DNA of 64,000 nucleotides from Vibrio ostreae (GCF_019226825.1 NZ_CP076643.1:3286001-3350000); one strand, 5' to 3'. Counted from the first letter of the stretch, positions 18,412 to 29,984 are shown. The notes: a model not told the origin generated them from the letters alone. Numbers and translations: made by a program.

Positions 18412-20364
18412 TTGAGTGATATGGCAAAAAATTTAATTCTGTGGCTTGTGATTGCTGTCGTATTAATGTCTGTTTTCCAGAGCTTTGGCCCGGGCGACAG
18501 TAACGGCAGATCAGTCGATTACACCACATTTGTACAGGAAGTTGGCCAAGGTCAGATTCAGGAAGCGCAGTTTAAGGACAGCGAAATTACCTTTACCCGT
18601 CGTGGTGGTAGTACACGTTATGTCACTTACATGCCAGTGTATGACCAGAAGCTGCTTGATGACCTGATTAACCAGAACGTAAAAGTTCAGGGTACGCCTC
18701 CGGAAGAGCAAAGCCTGCTTGGCACTATCTTCATCTCCTGGTTCCCAATGATTCTGCTAATCGGTGTGTGGATTTTCTTCATGCGTCAGATGCAGGGCGG
18801 CGGCGGCAAAGGCGCTATGTCCTTTGGTAAGAGTAAAGCCCGCATGATGAGCGAAGAGCAGATCAAAACCACCTTCGGTGACGTGGCTGGCTGTGATGAA
18901 GCGAAAGAAGATGTTAAAGAGCTGGTGGATTATCTGCGTGATCCGAGCCGCTTCCAGAAGTTGGGTGGTAAAATTCCAACCGGCGTACTGATGGTGGGTC
19001 CTCCGGGTACCGGTAAAACCTTGCTGGCTAAAGCGATTGCTGGTGAAGCGAAAGTTCCGTTCTTTACGATTTCCGGCTCTGATTTTGTGGAAATGTTCGT
19101 TGGTGTGGGGGCATCCCGTGTCCGTGACATGTTCGAGCAAGCCAAAAAAGCGGCGCCATGTATCATCTTTATTGATGAAATCGATGCTGTCGGTCGCCAG
19201 CGTGGTGCTGGTGTGGGTGGTGGTCACGATGAACGTGAGCAAACTCTGAACCAGATGCTGGTGGAAATGGATGGTTTTGAAGGTAACGAAGGGATCATCG
19301 TTATCGCCGCAACCAACCGTCCGGATGTACTCGACCCTGCGCTGCTGCGTCCTGGTCGTTTTGACCGCCAGGTTGTGGTGGGTCTGCCGGATGTGCGCGG
19401 CCGTGAACAAATTCTGAAAGTACACATGCGTAAAGTTCCTCTGGCCGGTGATGTTGAGCCATCCCTGATTGCACGCGGTACGCCGGGTTTCTCAGGTGCA
19501 GATCTGGCTAACCTGGTCAACGAGGCTGCTCTGTTTGCTGCCCGTGGTAACAAACGTAATGTGTCTATGGTTGAGTTTGAACTGGCGAAAGACAAAATCA
19601 TGATGGGTGCCGAGCGACGTTCCATGGTGATGTCGGAAGAGGTCAAGGAATCAACCGCGTATCACGAAGCGGGTCACGCTATTGTTGGGCGCATGGTACC
19701 TGAGCACGATCCGGTTTATAAAGTGTCGATTATTCCGCGTGGCCGTGCATTGGGTGTGACCATGTATCTGCCGGAGCAAGATCGCATCAGTATGTCGAAG
19801 CAACATCTTGAATCGATGATCTCCAGTCTGTACGGTGGTCGTCTGGCTGAAGAGCTGATTTACGGTGTCGATAAAGTATCGACCGGCGCGTCGAATGATA
19901 TCGAGCGTGCCACCGACATCGCCCGTAAGATGGTGACTCAGTGGGGCTTCTCGGAAAAACTGGGTCCTATGCTGTATGCAGAAGACGAAGGTGAAGTGTT
20001 CCTGGGGCGTAGTGTTACGCAGACCAAGCATATGTCTGATGACACCGCCAAACTTATCGATGATGAAGTGCGCAAGCTGATCGATCGTAACTACGAGCGC
20101 GCGCGTAAAATTCTGGTTGAAAATATGGACATCATGCATGCAATGAAAGATGCACTGATGAAATATGAAACCATTGATGCAGGCCAGATTGATGATCTGA
20201 TGGCACGTAAGAGTGACATTCGTGAACCAGCTGGTTGGGGTGACCGCAGTCAGCCTGCGCAGGAAGAAGCGCCGGCGAAAGCCGAACCTGTTGCGCAAGA
20301 GTCTCAGCCAGGCACAGAAGAGCAAGGCTCAGATCAGTCTGCAGATAAAAAAGACGCAGAATAA
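18412..20364 (+). CDS. ftsH: ATP-dependent zinc metalloprotease FtsH
   Basis: A 650-residue membrane-anchored AAA+ protease that degrades LpxC, sigma-32, unassembled SecY and other proteins. Two N-terminal membrane spans (about 5-25 and 103-124) flank a periplasmic domain. Walker A is GPPGTGKT (196-203), Walker B IIFIDEID (251-258), and the zinc site HEAGH (418-422). A TTG start is chosen since GAGG (18400-18403) is 8 bases ahead of it; an ATG three codons later lacks such a site. The acidic, Gln/Ala-rich C-terminal tail is dispensable in relatives. Confidence 0.97.
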   Translation: MSDMAKNLILWLVIAVVLMSVFQSFGPGDSNGRSVDYTTFVQEVGQGQIQEAQFKDSEITFTRRGGSTRYVTYMPVYDQKLLDDLINQNVKVQGTPPEEQSLLGTIFISWFPMILLIGVWIFFMRQMQGGGGKGAMSFGKSKARMMSEEQIKTTFGDVAGCDEAKEDVKELVDYLRDPSRFQKLGGKIPTGVLMVGPPGTGKTLLAKAIAGEAKVPFFTISGSDFVEMFVGVGASRVRDMFEQAKKAAPCIIFIDEIDAVGRQRGAGVGGGHDEREQTLNQMLVEMDGFEGNEGIIVIAATNRPDVLDPALLRPGRFDRQVVVGLPDVRGREQILKVHMRKVPLAGDVEPSLIARGTPGFSGADLANLVNEAALFAARGNKRNVSMVEFELAKDKIMMGAERRSMVMSEEVKESTAYHEAGHAIVGRMVPEHDPVYKVSIIPRGRALGVTMYLPEQDRISMSKQHLESMISSLYGGRLAEELIYGVDKVSTGASNDIERATDIARKMVTQWGFSEKLGPMLYAEDEGEVFLGRSVTQTKHMSDDTAKLIDDEVRKLIDRNYERARKILVENMDIMHAMKDALMKYETIDAGQIDDLMARKSDIREPAGWGDRSQPAQEEAPAKAEPVAQESQPGTEEQGSDQSADKKDAE

Positions 20365-20379
20365 CTCCTCTATTAAAAC

Positions 20380-20404
20380 AAAACCCCGACTTGCTCGGGG
20401 TTTT
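20380..20404 (+). terminator. Terminator after ftsH
   Basis: AAAACCCCGA-CTTGC-TCGGGGTTTT, 15 bases after the ftsH stop. Confidence 0.85.
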
Positions 20405-20570
20405 CTGTTTCCTAAATCGACGTTTTTTATGCTACAAAGCGTGACAACCAACGCCTTCCGTGTCGCAGCCCTTCTGGCTGCAGATGCCGTGTGCTTAATC
20501 AGGCGGTGTGGACAGCGCATGGTGCAACGTCTGATTTTGTGTTTGATGTAAGATTAGTTGATAGTGATTT

Positions 20571-21405
20571 ATGAAAATACAAACCGCAACCAAACAACTG
20601 GAACTTGATCGCCCGCATGTGATGGGCATTCTTAATACCACGCCGGACTCTTTTTCCGACGGGGGCAGCTATACCACGCTGGAGACGGCGATGGAACGCG
20701 CTGAGAAAATGATTGCGGCGGGCGTCACTATCATTGACATCGGTGGCGAATCCACCCGTCCGGGAGCACCGGAAGTGACCCTGGAAGATGAACTGCAACG
20801 TGTTATTCCTATCGTCGCGGCAATCCGGGCTAAATTCCCGCAAGTGTGGATTTCAGTCGATACCAGTAAGGCCGAGGTAATGCGCCAATCGGTCGCGGCT
20901 GGTGCTGATTTGATCAATGATGTCCGTTCCCTGACGGAGCCGGGCGCTTTACAAGTCGCGGCTGAGGCGAATGTGCCGGTATGTATCATGCACATGAAAG
21001 GCCAGCCGAAGACCATGCAGCAGGACCCGCAATACGATGATCTGATGCAGGAAGTCGAACAGTTCCTGGCTGAACGTATGGCGGCGTGTGAAGCGGCCGG
21101 TATTCAGCGCGACAACATCATCCTCGACCCCGGATTTGGCTTTGGCAAATCGGTTGAACACAATTATCATCTGCTGGCGCATTTGGAACAGTTCCACCGT
21201 TTCGGGCTGCCTATCCTGGCGGGGATGTCACGCAAATCTATGATTTTCAAATTGCTTGATAAAAAAGCCTGCCCAGTGTGTGGTTGGCAGTGTCACTTGT
21301 GCTTCGATTGCGGCCCTGAAAGGGGCGCACATCATCCGTGTCCATGACGTGGAGGAAACGCTGGAAGCCATGACCATTATCAACGCAATGAATAGCAACC
21401 GCTAA
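20571..21405 (+). CDS. folP: Dihydropteroate synthase FolP, frameshifted
   Basis: Condenses para-aminobenzoate with the pterin pyrophosphate in folate synthesis; the sulfonamide target. Pterin-binding signatures [14 protein letters not shown] and the GGESTRPGA loop are present. The frame is good to about residue 230 ([15 protein letters not shown]), then reads out of family and stops at 21347. Shifting by one base at the six-A run 21261-21266 restores the expected C-terminus ([18 protein letters not shown]) and a 277-residue protein ending at 21405. As folate synthesis is normally essential and no second copy is seen, an artefact in the A-run is the likeliest explanation. It lies between ftsH and glmM as in E. 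coli. Confidence 0.9.
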
Positions 21406-21427
21406 TTATAAAAACAAAGGAATAAAC

Positions 21428-22768
21428 ATGTCTGATACAAGACGTTATTTTGGTACGGATGGCGTACGTGGCAAGGTTGGCCAATACCCGATTACCCCGG
21501 ATTTTGTGTTAAAACTGGGCTGGGCTGCTGGCCGTGTATTGGCACAACAAGGCACTAAGAAAGTTATTATCGGTAAAGATACCCGTATCTCCGGTTACAT
21601 GCTGGAGTCGGCGCTCGAAGCCGGCCTGGCAGCGGCAGGCTTAAAGGCAATCTTCACCGGTCCGATGCCGACCCCGGCGGTGGCCTATCTGACTCAGACT
21701 TTCCGTGCTGAGGCCGGCATTGTGATTTCTGCCTCGCATAACCCGTATTATGATAACGGCATCAAGTTCTTCTCATCCCAAGGCACTAAGCTGCCGGATG
21801 AGGTTGAGCTGGCGATTGAAGCTGAGCTCGACAAGCAGATTGAGTGTGTCGAATCGGCTGAACTGGGTAAGGCGTCACGTTTGGTGGATGCTGCCGGCCG
21901 TTATATCGAGTTCTGTAAGAGTACTTTCCCGACCAAACTGAGCCTGGCGGGATTAAAAATTGTCGTCGACTGTGCCCACGGTGCAACCTATCACATCGCA
22001 CCAAGCGTATTCCGTGAGCTGGGTGCTGACGTCATCGCCATGGGGGTTGAACCGGATGGTCTTAACATCAACGACCAAGTGGGAGCGACTGATGTACGTG
22101 CGTTGCAGCAGCGCGTGCTGGACGAAAAAGCTCATCTGGGGCTGGCGTTCGATGGTGACGGTGATCGCCTGATCATGGTGGATGAACTGGGCAACAAGGT
22201 CGATGGTGACCAGATTGCTTACATCATTGCCCGTGATGCACTGCGCCGTGGTGAACTAAAAGGTGGTGTGGTCGGTACCCTGATGACGAATCTGGGGATG
22301 GAAAACGGCCTCAAACAGCTCGGTATCCCATTTGTGCGTGCGGCGGTCGGTGACCGTTACGTGATGGAGAAACTGCTTGAAAAAGGTTGGTTGATTGGCG
22401 CTGAAAACTCGGGTCATATCATTTTGCTGGATAAAGTGACCACAGGTGATGCTATTGTTGCTGCACTGCAGGTGCTGGCTTCGGTGGTCGGCAGTGACAT
22501 GAGCCTGAATGAGCTGGCTCAGGGCATGACATTGTACCCGCAAGTCCTGGAAAACGTGCGCTTCAGTGGTGACACTAACCCGCTTGAAGCAGAAGCTGTG
22601 CGGGCTTCGGTCAAGCAGGTGGAGGCGGAACTGGGTGATAAAGGCCGGGTGTTACTGCGTAAATCAGGTACAGAACCTTTGATTCGGGTCATGGTTGAAG
22701 GTGAAGACGCCGCTCTGGTGAAAGCGTCGGCTCTGCGTATTGCCGAGGCGGTGAAAGTGAATTGCTGA
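21428..22768 (+). CDS. glmM: Phosphoglucosamine mutase GlmM
   Basis: A 446-residue alpha-D-phosphohexomutase that converts glucosamine-6-phosphate to glucosamine-1-phosphate for UDP-GlcNAc synthesis. The phosphoserine is S103 in [12 protein letters not shown]. The metal loop DGDGDR and the sugar-binding GAENSGH and phosphate-binding [12 protein letters not shown] motifs are intact. It starts 22 bases after the restored folP stop, with AAAGGA before the ATG, and is probably cotranscribed with folP. Confidence 0.97.
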   Translation: MSDTRRYFGTDGVRGKVGQYPITPDFVLKLGWAAGRVLAQQGTKKVIIGKDTRISGYMLESALEAGLAAAGLKAIFTGPMPTPAVAYLTQTFRAEAGIVISASHNPYYDNGIKFFSSQGTKLPDEVELAIEAELDKQIECVESAELGKASRLVDAAGRYIEFCKSTFPTKLSLAGLKIVVDCAHGATYHIAPSVFRELGADVIAMGVEPDGLNINDQVGATDVRALQQRVLDEKAHLGLAFDGDGDRLIMVDELGNKVDGDQIAYIIARDALRRGELKGGVVGTLMTNLGMENGLKQLGIPFVRAAVGDRYVMEKLLEKGWLIGAENSGHIILLDKVTTGDAIVAALQVLASVVGSDMSLNELAQGMTLYPQVLENVRFSGDTNPLEAEAVRASVKQVEAELGDKGRVLLRKSGTEPLIRVMVEGEDAALVKASALRIAEAVKVNC

Positions 22769-22816
22769 TCGGCTTGAGCCCGGATGACTAGTGCATTGAA
22801 AATGGACGGGAATTCA

Positions 22817-22853
22817 GGCCAATTTGGTGGAATTTGTGCTTTGGCCCTTTTTT
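22817..22853 (+). terminator. Possible terminator after glmM
   Basis: GGCCAA (22817-22822) pairs with TTGGCC (22841-22846) around an 18-base loop and is followed by T6. The long loop makes it less certain. Confidence 0.5.
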
Positions 22854-22895
22854 GACCGTTTGATTCATAAAGTGCGCTTTTTTCGCAAATTCCAC

Positions 22896-22924
22896 TTGTC
22901 AGCCTAACTTGCATTGGTTAGTAT
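22896..22924 (+). promoter_or_regulatory. secG promoter
   Basis: TTGTCA (22896-22901), a 17-bp spacer and TAGTAT (22919-22924). The leader before secG contains small hairpins such as GTTCAA / TTGAAC. Confidence 0.6.
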
Positions 22925-23015
22925 GGCGTCCGCCTCTGATGAGGAGGTCGCTAGCCTTGTTCAAGCGAATGATTGAACGGCGCTGGCTCAACAATTTGGA
23001 ACATAGGTGGAAGTA

Positions 23016-23357
23016 ATGTTTACAGTTCTACTTGTGATTTACCTGTTGGCAGCGGTTGGTATCATTGGCCTGGTGTTGATTCAACAAGGTAAAGGCGCAG
23101 ATATGGGAGCCTCTTTCGGTGCTGGTGCATCAAACACTGTGTTTGGCGCGAGCGGCTCAGGTAACTTCCTAACCCGAATGACTGCAATTTTTGCAACCGT
23201 ATTTTTTATTATCAGCCTAGTGCTGGGCAATATGTCTACGCACAAAGTCGAATCACAATGGGTTGACCCGTCGCAAGGTCAGGTGATTCAGCAGCAGCCA
23301 GCTGATAATACAGTGAGTGAAACTCCGGCCGAAGGCGGCGACGAGATTCCTCACTAA
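23016..23357 (+). CDS. secG: Preprotein translocase subunit SecG
   Basis: A 113-residue subunit of the SecYEG channel. Two membrane helices (about residues 2-22 and 52-73) flank the conserved cytoplasmic loop QQGKGADMGASFGAGASN. The C-terminal tail is polar, Gln- and Glu-rich. The ATG at 23016 is preferred over a GTG three codons earlier because AGGTGG is correctly spaced for it. Two tRNA genes follow, as after secG in E. coli (leuU). Confidence 0.95.
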   Translation: MFTVLLVIYLLAAVGIIGLVLIQQGKGADMGASFGAGASNTVFGASGSGNFLTRMTAIFATVFFIISLVLGNMSTHKVESQWVDPSQGQVIQQQPADNTVSETPAEGGDEIPH

Positions 23358-23387
23358 GCTTATCAACGAAGATAAGCCTCAGGTTAT

Positions 23388-23471
23388 GCCGAGATGGTGA
23401 AATTGGTAGACACACTAGCATGAGGTGCTAGCGCCCTAGGTGTGAGGGTTCGAGTCCCTCTCTCGGCACCA
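23388..23471 (+). tRNA. tRNA-Leu (anticodon GAG)
   Basis: A cloverleaf with a 7-bp acceptor stem (GCCGAGA / TCTCGGC), an anticodon stem CTAGC / GCTAG around the loop ATGAGGT giving anticodon GAG, a long variable arm, the T-loop GGTTCGAGTCC, and an encoded CCA end (23469-23471). The position after secG is the same as E. coli leuU. Confidence 0.96.
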
Positions 23472-23482
23472 TATTTACAAAC

Positions 23483-23510
23483 TTGTAAATCACTATGTAG
23501 CGCGTATAAT
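23483..23510 (+). promoter_or_regulatory. tRNA-fMet promoter
   Basis: TTGTAA (23483-23488), a 16-bp spacer and a consensus TATAAT (23505-23510), 14 bases before the tRNA. The -35 overlaps a palindrome (TTTACAAA-CTTGTAAA, 23474-23489) that could also act as a hairpin behind tRNA-Leu. Confidence 0.65.
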
Positions 23511-23524
23511 TGCTACAAGTCGGA

Positions 23525-23601
<77 letters not shown>

Positions 23602-23707
23602 TTTTCCTGCTCAGTTTGTTTGGAACGACAGGTTAATGCAGCAAGTTTGGCAGTGCGAACCTCACTGCAGTTGAGAAGCAATTCTCAATTTATCAGGGTC
23701 CAGCAAC

Positions 23708-23734
23708 AAAAAACCCCGACTTTCGGGGTTTTTT
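23708..23734 (+). terminator. Terminator between tRNA-fMet and rimP
   Basis: AAAAAACCCCGA-CTT-TCGGGGTTTTTT, a 12-bp stem. It may act as an attenuator, since in E. coli transcription from metY reads through into the nusA operon. Confidence 0.85.
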
Positions 23735-23787
23735 GTTATCTGAATTTCTCCAAGATGAAATTCAGATACTTGCTTGGAATTTAAATT

Positions 23788-23807
23788 GGGCTCTATGCCC
23801 TTTTTTT
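23788..23807 (+). terminator. Short second hairpin with T7 before rimP
   Basis: GGGC-TCTAT-GCCC followed by seven T, 19 bases before the rimP ATG. The 4-bp stem is short, so it would be a weak or factor-dependent terminator. Confidence 0.45.
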
Positions 23808-23825
23808 GTTTCTGGAGTGGTTTAA

Positions 23826-24281
23826 ATGACTGGTTTAGAAAGACAACTTACTGAAATGCTTGAAGCTCCAGTTGTTGCATCAGGTTATGAGTTAGTTGGA
23901 TTAGAATTTGTTCGTGCAGGACAGCACTCAACGTTACGTATCTATATTGATCACGAGAACGGTATTACCGTTGATGACTGCGCAGAAGTGAGTCGTCAAG
24001 TGAGTGCCGTGCTGGATGTGGAAGATCCGATTTCAGTGGTTTACAACCTTGAAGTTTCTTCACCAGGTTTAGAAAGACCACTCTTTACCGCAGCACATTA
24101 CGAGCAATTTAAAGGCCACGAGGTCAGCATCGTATTGAAAATGGCAGTGGGTAACCGTCGTAAGTGGAAAGGAGAAATCCTGGGCGCCGATGGTGAGACC
24201 ATTAATGTCAAAGTTGACGGGCAAGAAGAACACTTTGCGCTGAGCAACATTGCGAAAGCTAACCTGATCCCTAAATTTTAG
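23826..24281 (+). CDS. rimP: Ribosome maturation factor RimP
   Basis: A 151-residue 30S maturation factor with an N-terminal alpha/beta domain and a C-terminal SH3-like domain. The conserved segments [20 protein letters not shown] and [12 protein letters not shown] are all present. A TGGAG Shine-Dalgarno precedes the ATG. First protein gene of the rimP-nusA-infB-rbfA-truB-rpsO-pnp run. Confidence 0.96.
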   Translation: MTGLERQLTEMLEAPVVASGYELVGLEFVRAGQHSTLRIYIDHENGITVDDCAEVSRQVSAVLDVEDPISVVYNLEVSSPGLERPLFTAAHYEQFKGHEVSIVLKMAVGNRRKWKGEILGADGETINVKVDGQEEHFALSNIAKANLIPKF

Positions 24282-24316
24282 TTCTCCTAGAGAAAAAGGC
24301 TTAAGAGGCTATAACA

Positions 24317-25804
24317 ATGAGTAAAGAAATTTTAGCGGTTGTTGAAGCGGTTTCTAACGAGAAAGCGGTACCTCGTGAGCGTATTTTTGAAGCGCTTGAA
24401 ATTGCTCTTGCGACGTCAACAAAGAAAAAATACGAAATCGAGATTGACGTGCGCGTTGCCATCGACCGTAAAACCGGTGAATTCGAAACTTTCCGTCGCT
24501 GGTTAGTGGTTGACGAAGTCGAAACTCCAACCAAAGAGATTTCTCTGGAAGCGGCGCAATACGACGACGAATCTGTCGAGCTGGGTGATTTCATTGAAGA
24601 TCAGATTGAGTCTGTGACCTTTGACCGTATCACCACTCAAACTGCCAAACAGGTTATCGTACAGAAAGTACGTGAAGCTGAACGTGCACAAATTGTAGAA
24701 CAGTTCATCGACAACGAAGGTGAGCTGATTACAGGCGTGGTTAAGAAAGTCAACCGCGACACTGTTATTATGGATCTGGGTAACAACGCGGAAGCGGTCA
24801 TTCTACGTGAAGACCAACTGCCACGTGAAAACTTCCGCCCAGGCGACCGCGTGCGTGGTCTGCTTTACAAAGTGGCACCAGAAGCGCGTGGCTTCCAGCT
24901 GTTTATTACCCGTTCTAAGCCAGAAATGCTGGCTGAGCTGTTCCGTGTTGAAGTACCAGAAATCGGCGAAGAGCTGATTGAACTGAAAGGTGCAGCACGC
25001 GATCCGGGTTCACGTGCCAAGATTGCCGTGAAAACCAATGACAAGCGTATCGACCCTGTGGGTGCGTGTGTGGGTATGCGTGGTGCACGTGTTCAGGCTG
25101 TTTCTGGCGAATTGGGCGGCGAGCGTATCGATATCGTGCTTTGGGATGATAACCCGGCGCAATTCGTGATCAACGCTATGGCGCCTGCTGATGTGGCTTC
25201 TATCATCGTTGATGAAGATGCGCACTCAATGGATATCGCCGTTGAAGCAGACAACCTGGCACAGGCTATCGGCCGTAACGGTCAGAACGTACGTCTGGCT
25301 TCTCAGCTGACTGGCTGGGAACTGAACGTAATGACAGTGGCTGACCTGCAGAAGAAACACCAGGAAGAGTCCATGGCTTCTATCGAGAACTTCATGAAGT
25401 ATCTGGATATTGAGCAGGACTTTGCCGAAATGCTGGTTGAAGAAGGTTTCTCTACACTAGAAGAAATCGCTTACGTACCGGTTAATGAGCTGCTGGAAAT
25501 CGACGGCCTGGATGAAGATCTGGTTGAAGAGCTGCGCAGCCGTGCGAAAGAGTCACTGACGACTATCGCACTGACACAAGAAGAGTCGTACGACGGTCTT
25601 GAGCCGGCAGAAGATCTGCTGGCACTGGAAGGTCTGGAACGTGAATTAGCGTTCAAACTGGCAGCTAAAGGTGTGGTAACACTGGAAGATCTGGCCGATC
25701 AGGGTATTGATGACCTTGAAGGTATTGACGGCCTGACCGAAGAACGTGCGGGCGAATTAATTATGGCGGCTCGCAACATTTGTTGGTTTGGCGAAGACGC
25801 ATAA
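24317..25804 (+). CDS. nusA: Transcription termination/antitermination factor NusA
   Basis: A 495-residue RNA polymerase-binding factor that promotes pausing, intrinsic and Rho termination, and rRNA antitermination. In order: N-terminal polymerase-binding domain (1-125), S1 domain (about 135-200, [14 protein letters not shown]), two KH domains (about 230-345, [12 protein letters not shown] and [13 protein letters not shown] with the GxxG loops), and two acidic AR repeats (about 365-495) as in enterobacteria. In E. coli NusA represses its own operon through leader terminators; terminator-like hairpins precede rimP here. Confidence 0.97.
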   Translation: MSKEILAVVEAVSNEKAVPRERIFEALEIALATSTKKKYEIEIDVRVAIDRKTGEFETFRRWLVVDEVETPTKEISLEAAQYDDESVELGDFIEDQIESVTFDRITTQTAKQVIVQKVREAERAQIVEQFIDNEGELITGVVKKVNRDTVIMDLGNNAEAVILREDQLPRENFRPGDRVRGLLYKVAPEARGFQLFITRSKPEMLAELFRVEVPEIGEELIELKGAARDPGSRAKIAVKTNDKRIDPVGACVGMRGARVQAVSGELGGERIDIVLWDDNPAQFVINAMAPADVASIIVDEDAHSMDIAVEADNLAQAIGRNGQNVRLASQLTGWELNVMTVADLQKKHQEESMASIENFMKYLDIEQDFAEMLVEEGFSTLEEIAYVPVNELLEIDGLDEDLVEELRSRAKESLTTIALTQEESYDGLEPAEDLLALEGLERELAFKLAAKGVVTLEDLADQGIDDLEGIDGLTEERAGELIMAARNICWFGEDA

Positions 25805-25828
25805 TTTTCAGCAAGGGGAGGTAGCGGC

Positions 25829-28528
25829 ATGACACAAGTTACAGTTAAAGCACTGAGTGAAGAAATTGGTACTCCAGTTGACCGCTTATTAGAACAACTT
25901 GCTGACGCTGGCATGAAAAAATCAGGTTCAGACAGCGTAACTGAGGACGAGAAGCAGAAGCTTCTCTCCCATCTGCGCAAGGAGCATGGCGACAGTTCTG
26001 AATCAGAACCAACCCGTTTAACACTCCAGCGCAAGACCCGCAGCACACTAAGCGTAAATGCCGGTGGCGGTAAAAGTAAGAATGTTCAGGTTGAAGTGCG
26101 CAAAAAACGTACGTATGTTAAGCGCAGTACAATTGATGATGCGTCACGTGAAGCTGAAGAAGCAGCACAACGTGAAGCAGAAGAACAAGTGAAACGCGAA
26201 GCTGAAGAAGCGCTGAAACGTGAGGCGGAACAAAAAGCCAAACTGGAAGCGGAAGAAAAGGCTAAGCGCGAAGCGGAAGAAAAAGCGAAACGCGCCGCTG
26301 AGGAAAAAGCACAGCGTGAAGCACAAGCAGCAAAACGCGAACGTTCTGCAGAAGATAAATCCAAGCAAGAAGCAGCGCTAAAAGAGGCCGAAGCACTGAA
26401 ACGTCGCCAGGAAGAAGAAGCGAAACGTAAGGCTGAAGAGGAAAGTAGCCGTCAGCTTGAAAAAGCACGCGAATTGGCCGAAATCAATAAAGAGCGTTGG
26501 TCTGCTGAAGAAGAGAAAAAGGGTGATATGCAAGAAGAAACAGATTACCACGTAACGACTTCAACCTACGCTCGTGAAGCCGAGGATGAAGCAGACCGTC
26601 GTGAAGAAGGGTCAACTCGTCGTTCGACTAAAGCGAACAAGCGTAAAATGTCGTCTCGTGATGACAAGCAAGAACGCAACTCGCGTCCACGTGGTGGAAA
26701 AGCAGGCCGTAAAGGTCGCATCAGCAAACCGTCATCAATGCAACACGGCTTCGACAAGAGCGCTGTGGTAGCTAAATCTGATGTGGTTATCGGTGAGACT
26801 ATCGTCCTGTCTGAACTGGCTCAAAAGATGTCAGTGAAGTCGAGTGAAGTGATCAAAGCGATGATGAAGATGGGTGCGATGGCAACCATCAACCAGGTTA
26901 TCGATCAGGAAACCGCACAGCTGGTTGCTGAAGAGATGGGGCACAAGGTTATCCTGCGTAAAGAGAATGAGCTTGAAGAAGCCATTATGTCTGATCGCGA
27001 TGATGCGTTTGAAGCAGTGCCACGTGCACCGGTTGTGACCATCATGGGTCACGTTGACCACGGTAAAACGTCAACGCTGGACTACATTCGTCGTACCCAC
27101 GTGGCATCAGGTGAAGCGGGTGGTATTACCCAGCACATCGGTGCTTACCACGTAGAAACTGAAAACGGTATGATTACCTTCCTGGATACTCCTGGACACG
27201 CAGCGTTTACCGCAATGCGTGCTCGTGGTGCTCAGGCAACGGATATCGTGGTACTGGTTGTGGCAGCGGACGATGGTGTAATGCCACAGACTGTAGAAGC
27301 GATTCAGCACGCGAAAGCCGCGGGTGTACCGCTGATTATCGCGGTCAACAAGATCGATAAAGAAGCGGCTAACCCGGACAACGTGAAAAACGAACTGGCT
27401 GCGTATGATGTTATTCCTGAGGAATGGGGCGGCGAGAATATCTTCGTTCACATTTCAGCAAAACAGGGCACTAACATTGATGCGCTGCTGGAGTCTATCC
27501 TGCTGCAAGCGGAAGTTCTTGAACTGACTGCAGTCAAAGAAGGTATGGCATCAGGCGTTGTGGTTGAATCCTTCCTGGATAAAGGCCGCGGTCCGGTCGC
27601 GACTGTTCTGGTTCAGTCTGGTACTCTGAACAAAGGCGACATCGTACTTTGTGGTCAGGAATACGGTCGTGTTCGTGCAATGCGCGACGAAGTCGGTAAC
27701 GAAGTTGAGCATGCGGGTCCGTCTATTCCGGTAGAAATCCTGGGTCTGTCTGGCGTTCCGTCAGCGGGTGACGAAGCGACTGTCGTTCGTGACGAGCGTA
27801 AAGCACGTGAAGTAGCGAACTACCGTCAGGGTAAATTCCGTGAAGTGAAACTGGCTCGTCAGCAGAAATCTAAACTGGAAAACATGTTCTCGAACATGAC
27901 TGCCGGTGATGTGGCTGAGCTGAACATCGTACTGAAAGCAGACGTACAAGGTTCTGTGGAAGCGATCGCTGACTCACTGGTGAAACTGTCAACTGACGAA
28001 GTGAAAGTCAACATCGTGGGTTCTGGTGTCGGTGGTATTACCGAAACTGACGCCGTACTGGCAGCGGCTTCTAATGCTATCGTCGTCGGCTTTAACGTAC
28101 GTGCCGATGCATCAGCACGCCGTGCGATTGATGCTGAAAACATTGACCTGCGTTACTACTCAATCATCTACCAGTTGATTGACGAAGTGAAGCAAGCGAT
28201 GAGCGGTATGCTGGCGCCGGAATTCAAGCAGGAAATCATTGGTCTTGCTGAAGTTCGTGACGTGTTCAAGTCTCCGAAACTGGGTGCAATCGCAGGTTGT
28301 ATGGTGACGGAAGGTGTGATCAAACGTCACAACCCAATCCGCGTTCTGCGTGATAACGTGGTTATCTACGAAGGTGAACTGGAATCACTGCGTCGCTTTA
28401 AAGATGACGTGGCTGAAGTTAAGAACGGTTACGAGTGTGGTATCGGCGTTAAGAACTACAACGACGTTCGCGTAGGCGACCAGATCGAAGTATTCGAAAT
28501 CGTTGAAATTCAGCGTACCATCGACTAA
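25829..28528 (+). CDS. infB: Translation initiation factor IF-2
   Basis: An 899-residue GTPase that places fMet-tRNA on the ribosome. The N-terminal half is a long charged region, with [17 protein letters not shown] repeats between about residues 105 and 215, predicted helical. The G-domain begins with GHVDHGKT at residues 407-414, followed by the DTPGHAAF and NKID motifs. The C-terminal domains II-IV bind fMet-tRNA. AGGGGAGG precedes the ATG. Shorter isoforms from internal starts occur in E. coli; none can be assigned confidently here. Confidence 0.97.
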   Translation: MTQVTVKALSEEIGTPVDRLLEQLADAGMKKSGSDSVTEDEKQKLLSHLRKEHGDSSESEPTRLTLQRKTRSTLSVNAGGGKSKNVQVEVRKKRTYVKRSTIDDASREAEEAAQREAEEQVKREAEEALKREAEQKAKLEAEEKAKREAEEKAKRAAEEKAQREAQAAKRERSAEDKSKQEAALKEAEALKRRQEEEAKRKAEEESSRQLEKARELAEINKERWSAEEEKKGDMQEETDYHVTTSTYAREAEDEADRREEGSTRRSTKANKRKMSSRDDKQERNSRPRGGKAGRKGRISKPSSMQHGFDKSAVVAKSDVVIGETIVLSELAQKMSVKSSEVIKAMMKMGAMATINQVIDQETAQLVAEEMGHKVILRKENELEEAIMSDRDDAFEAVPRAPVVTIMGHVDHGKTSTLDYIRRTHVASGEAGGITQHIGAYHVETENGMITFLDTPGHAAFTAMRARGAQATDIVVLVVAADDGVMPQTVEAIQHAKAAGVPLIIAVNKIDKEAANPDNVKNELAAYDVIPEEWGGENIFVHISAKQGTNIDALLESILLQAEVLELTAVKEGMASGVVVESFLDKGRGPVATVLVQSGTLNKGDIVLCGQEYGRVRAMRDEVGNEVEHAGPSIPVEILGLSGVPSAGDEATVVRDERKAREVANYRQGKFREVKLARQQKSKLENMFSNMTAGDVAELNIVLKADVQGSVEAIADSLVKLSTDEVKVNIVGSGVGGITETDAVLAAASNAIVVGFNVRADASARRAIDAENIDLRYYSIIYQLIDEVKQAMSGMLAPEFKQEIIGLAEVRDVFKSPKLGAIAGCMVTEGVIKRHNPIRVLRDNVVIYEGELESLRRFKDDVAEVKNGYECGIGVKNYNDVRVGDQIEVFEIVEIQRTID

Positions 28529-28574
28529 TCAACTAAAATTGCATTATCGGCAAGTTTAGGTTGTTGAATACACC

Positions 28575-28603
28575 ATGGGGGGCTGGGAAAACCATCCCCC
28601 CAT
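28575..28603 (+). promoter_or_regulatory. Intercistronic hairpin between infB and rbfA
   Basis: ATGGGGGG / CCCCCCAT with an inner TGG / CCA stem. No T-run follows, so it is more likely an RNA-processing or stabilising hairpin than a terminator. Confidence 0.55.
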
Positions 28604-28625
28604 TCTTTCATTAGTGAGAAACAAT

Positions 28626-29021
28626 ATGCCAAAAGAATTCAGCCGTACTCAACGTGTGGCACAGCAATTACAAAAAGAATTAGCGATGATTCTGCAACGC
28701 GAAGTGCGTGACTCCCGCCTGGGCATGGTCACCATTTCTGACGTTGAAGTTTCCCGTGATCTGGCGTATGCCAAAGTGTTTGTGACCTTCTTGTGTGTGG
28801 GTGAGCAAACGCCTGAGTCGTGCCTGAATGCTCTGCGTGAGCATGAAGTGCACATTCGCATGATGCTGGGTAAACGCATTCGTCTGCGTCTGACTCCGGA
28901 AATCCGCTTTCACTACGACAATACCTTAGTTGAAGGTATGCGCATGTCGAATCTGGTCACTGAAGTGGTCAATAACGACAAAAGCAAACAGAAAGATGCG
29001 GGTCGCGAGGACGAAGAGTAA
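28626..29021 (+). CDS. rbfA: Ribosome-binding factor A
   Basis: A 131-residue KH-type 30S maturation factor needed for 16S 5'-end processing and cold growth. The start at [16 protein letters not shown] follows GTGAGAAAC; an in-frame ATG 17 codons earlier would fall in the G-rich hairpin. The conserved LRVKxx-like core is seen as [15 protein letters not shown]. Its stop overlaps the truB start by one base (TAATG). Confidence 0.95.
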   Translation: MPKEFSRTQRVAQQLQKELAMILQREVRDSRLGMVTISDVEVSRDLAYAKVFVTFLCVGEQTPESCLNALREHEVHIRMMLGKRIRLRLTPEIRFHYDNTLVEGMRMSNLVTEVVNNDKSKQKDAGREDEE

Positions 29022-29971
29022 TGGCGCGTCGTCGTAAAGGCCGGGCGATAAACGGTGTCCTGTTACTGGATAAAGCAACGGGCATGTCATCGAACGACAT
29101 TTTACAAAAAGTGAAGCGTTTGTTTTTCGCCGAGAAGGCCGGTCATACCGGAGCTCTGGACCCGTTAGCAACGGGTATGTTGCCGATTTGTCTTGGGGAA
29201 GCGACTAAGTTTTCCCAGTTCCTGCTCGACTCCGATAAGCGTTATCGCGTGATTGCCAAACTGGGCCAGCGTACTGATACGTCTGACTCGGATGGTGAAG
29301 TGGTGCAAACCCGCGCGGTGAATGTCGACCATGATACGCTGCTGGCTAAGATTGAATCTTTCCGTGGTGAAACCGATCAGGTACCGTCGATGTTTTCGGC
29401 GCTCAAATATCAGGGCCGCCCGTTGTACGAGTATGCCCGTAAAGGGATTGATGTACCGCGCGAAGCGCGCAAAATCACCGTTTACGATATCGTTCTGCAC
29501 CGTTTTGAAGGCGATGAAGTGGAAATGGAAGTGCACTGTTCTAAAGGGACTTACATCCGCACCATCGTCGATGACCTGGGCGAGATGCTCGGCTGTGGCG
29601 CCCATGTGACCATGCTGCGTCGTACCGGTGTGGCTCACTATCCTTACCAGAATATGGTGACCCTGGAAGAGCTTAATGCGCTGGTTGAGCAGGCGCATCG
29701 CGAAGAGCGCTCTCCGTACGAGGCTCTGGATGCGTTGTTGCTGCCGATGGATACCGCGGTGGAAGACCTGCCGGAAGTGAATCTGATCCCCGAACTGATG
29801 CACATGGTGCAGCATGGTCAGGCGGTGCAGATTTTCGGCGCGCCGGAACAGGGTTACGTGCGTTTGACCGGCGGGGACGAGAAGTTGTTTCTCGGCGTCG
29901 GTGAGATGAACGATGATGGGAAGATCGCACCAAAACGCTTAGTGGTATACCGCGAGGATTCCGCGCAGTAA
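29021..29971 (+). CDS. truB: tRNA pseudouridine-55 synthase TruB
   Basis: A 316-residue enzyme that forms pseudouridine 55 in the T-loop of tRNAs. The catalytic aspartate is D47 in [17 protein letters not shown]-binding [13 protein letters not shown] and the C-terminal PUA domain follow. One-base overlap with rbfA shows translational coupling. The stop lies about 55 bases before the hairpin that surrounds the rpsO promoter. Confidence 0.96.
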   Translation: MARRRKGRAINGVLLLDKATGMSSNDILQKVKRLFFAEKAGHTGALDPLATGMLPICLGEATKFSQFLLDSDKRYRVIAKLGQRTDTSDSDGEVVQTRAVNVDHDTLLAKIESFRGETDQVPSMFSALKYQGRPLYEYARKGIDVPREARKITVYDIVLHRFEGDEVEMEVHCSKGTYIRTIVDDLGEMLGCGAHVTMLRRTGVAHYPYQNMVTLEELNALVEQAHREERSPYEALDALLLPMDTAVEDLPEVNLIPELMHMVQHGQAVQIFGAPEQGYVRLTGGDEKLFLGVGEMNDDGKIAPKRLVVYREDSAQ

Positions 29972-29984
29972 GCGTGTTTTGATC

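Noticed and set aside
26086..26364. Ala/Ser/Phe-rich minus-strand ORFs inside infB
   Set aside because: They mirror the Glu/Lys/Ala repeat of IF-2 read backwards; low-complexity artefact.
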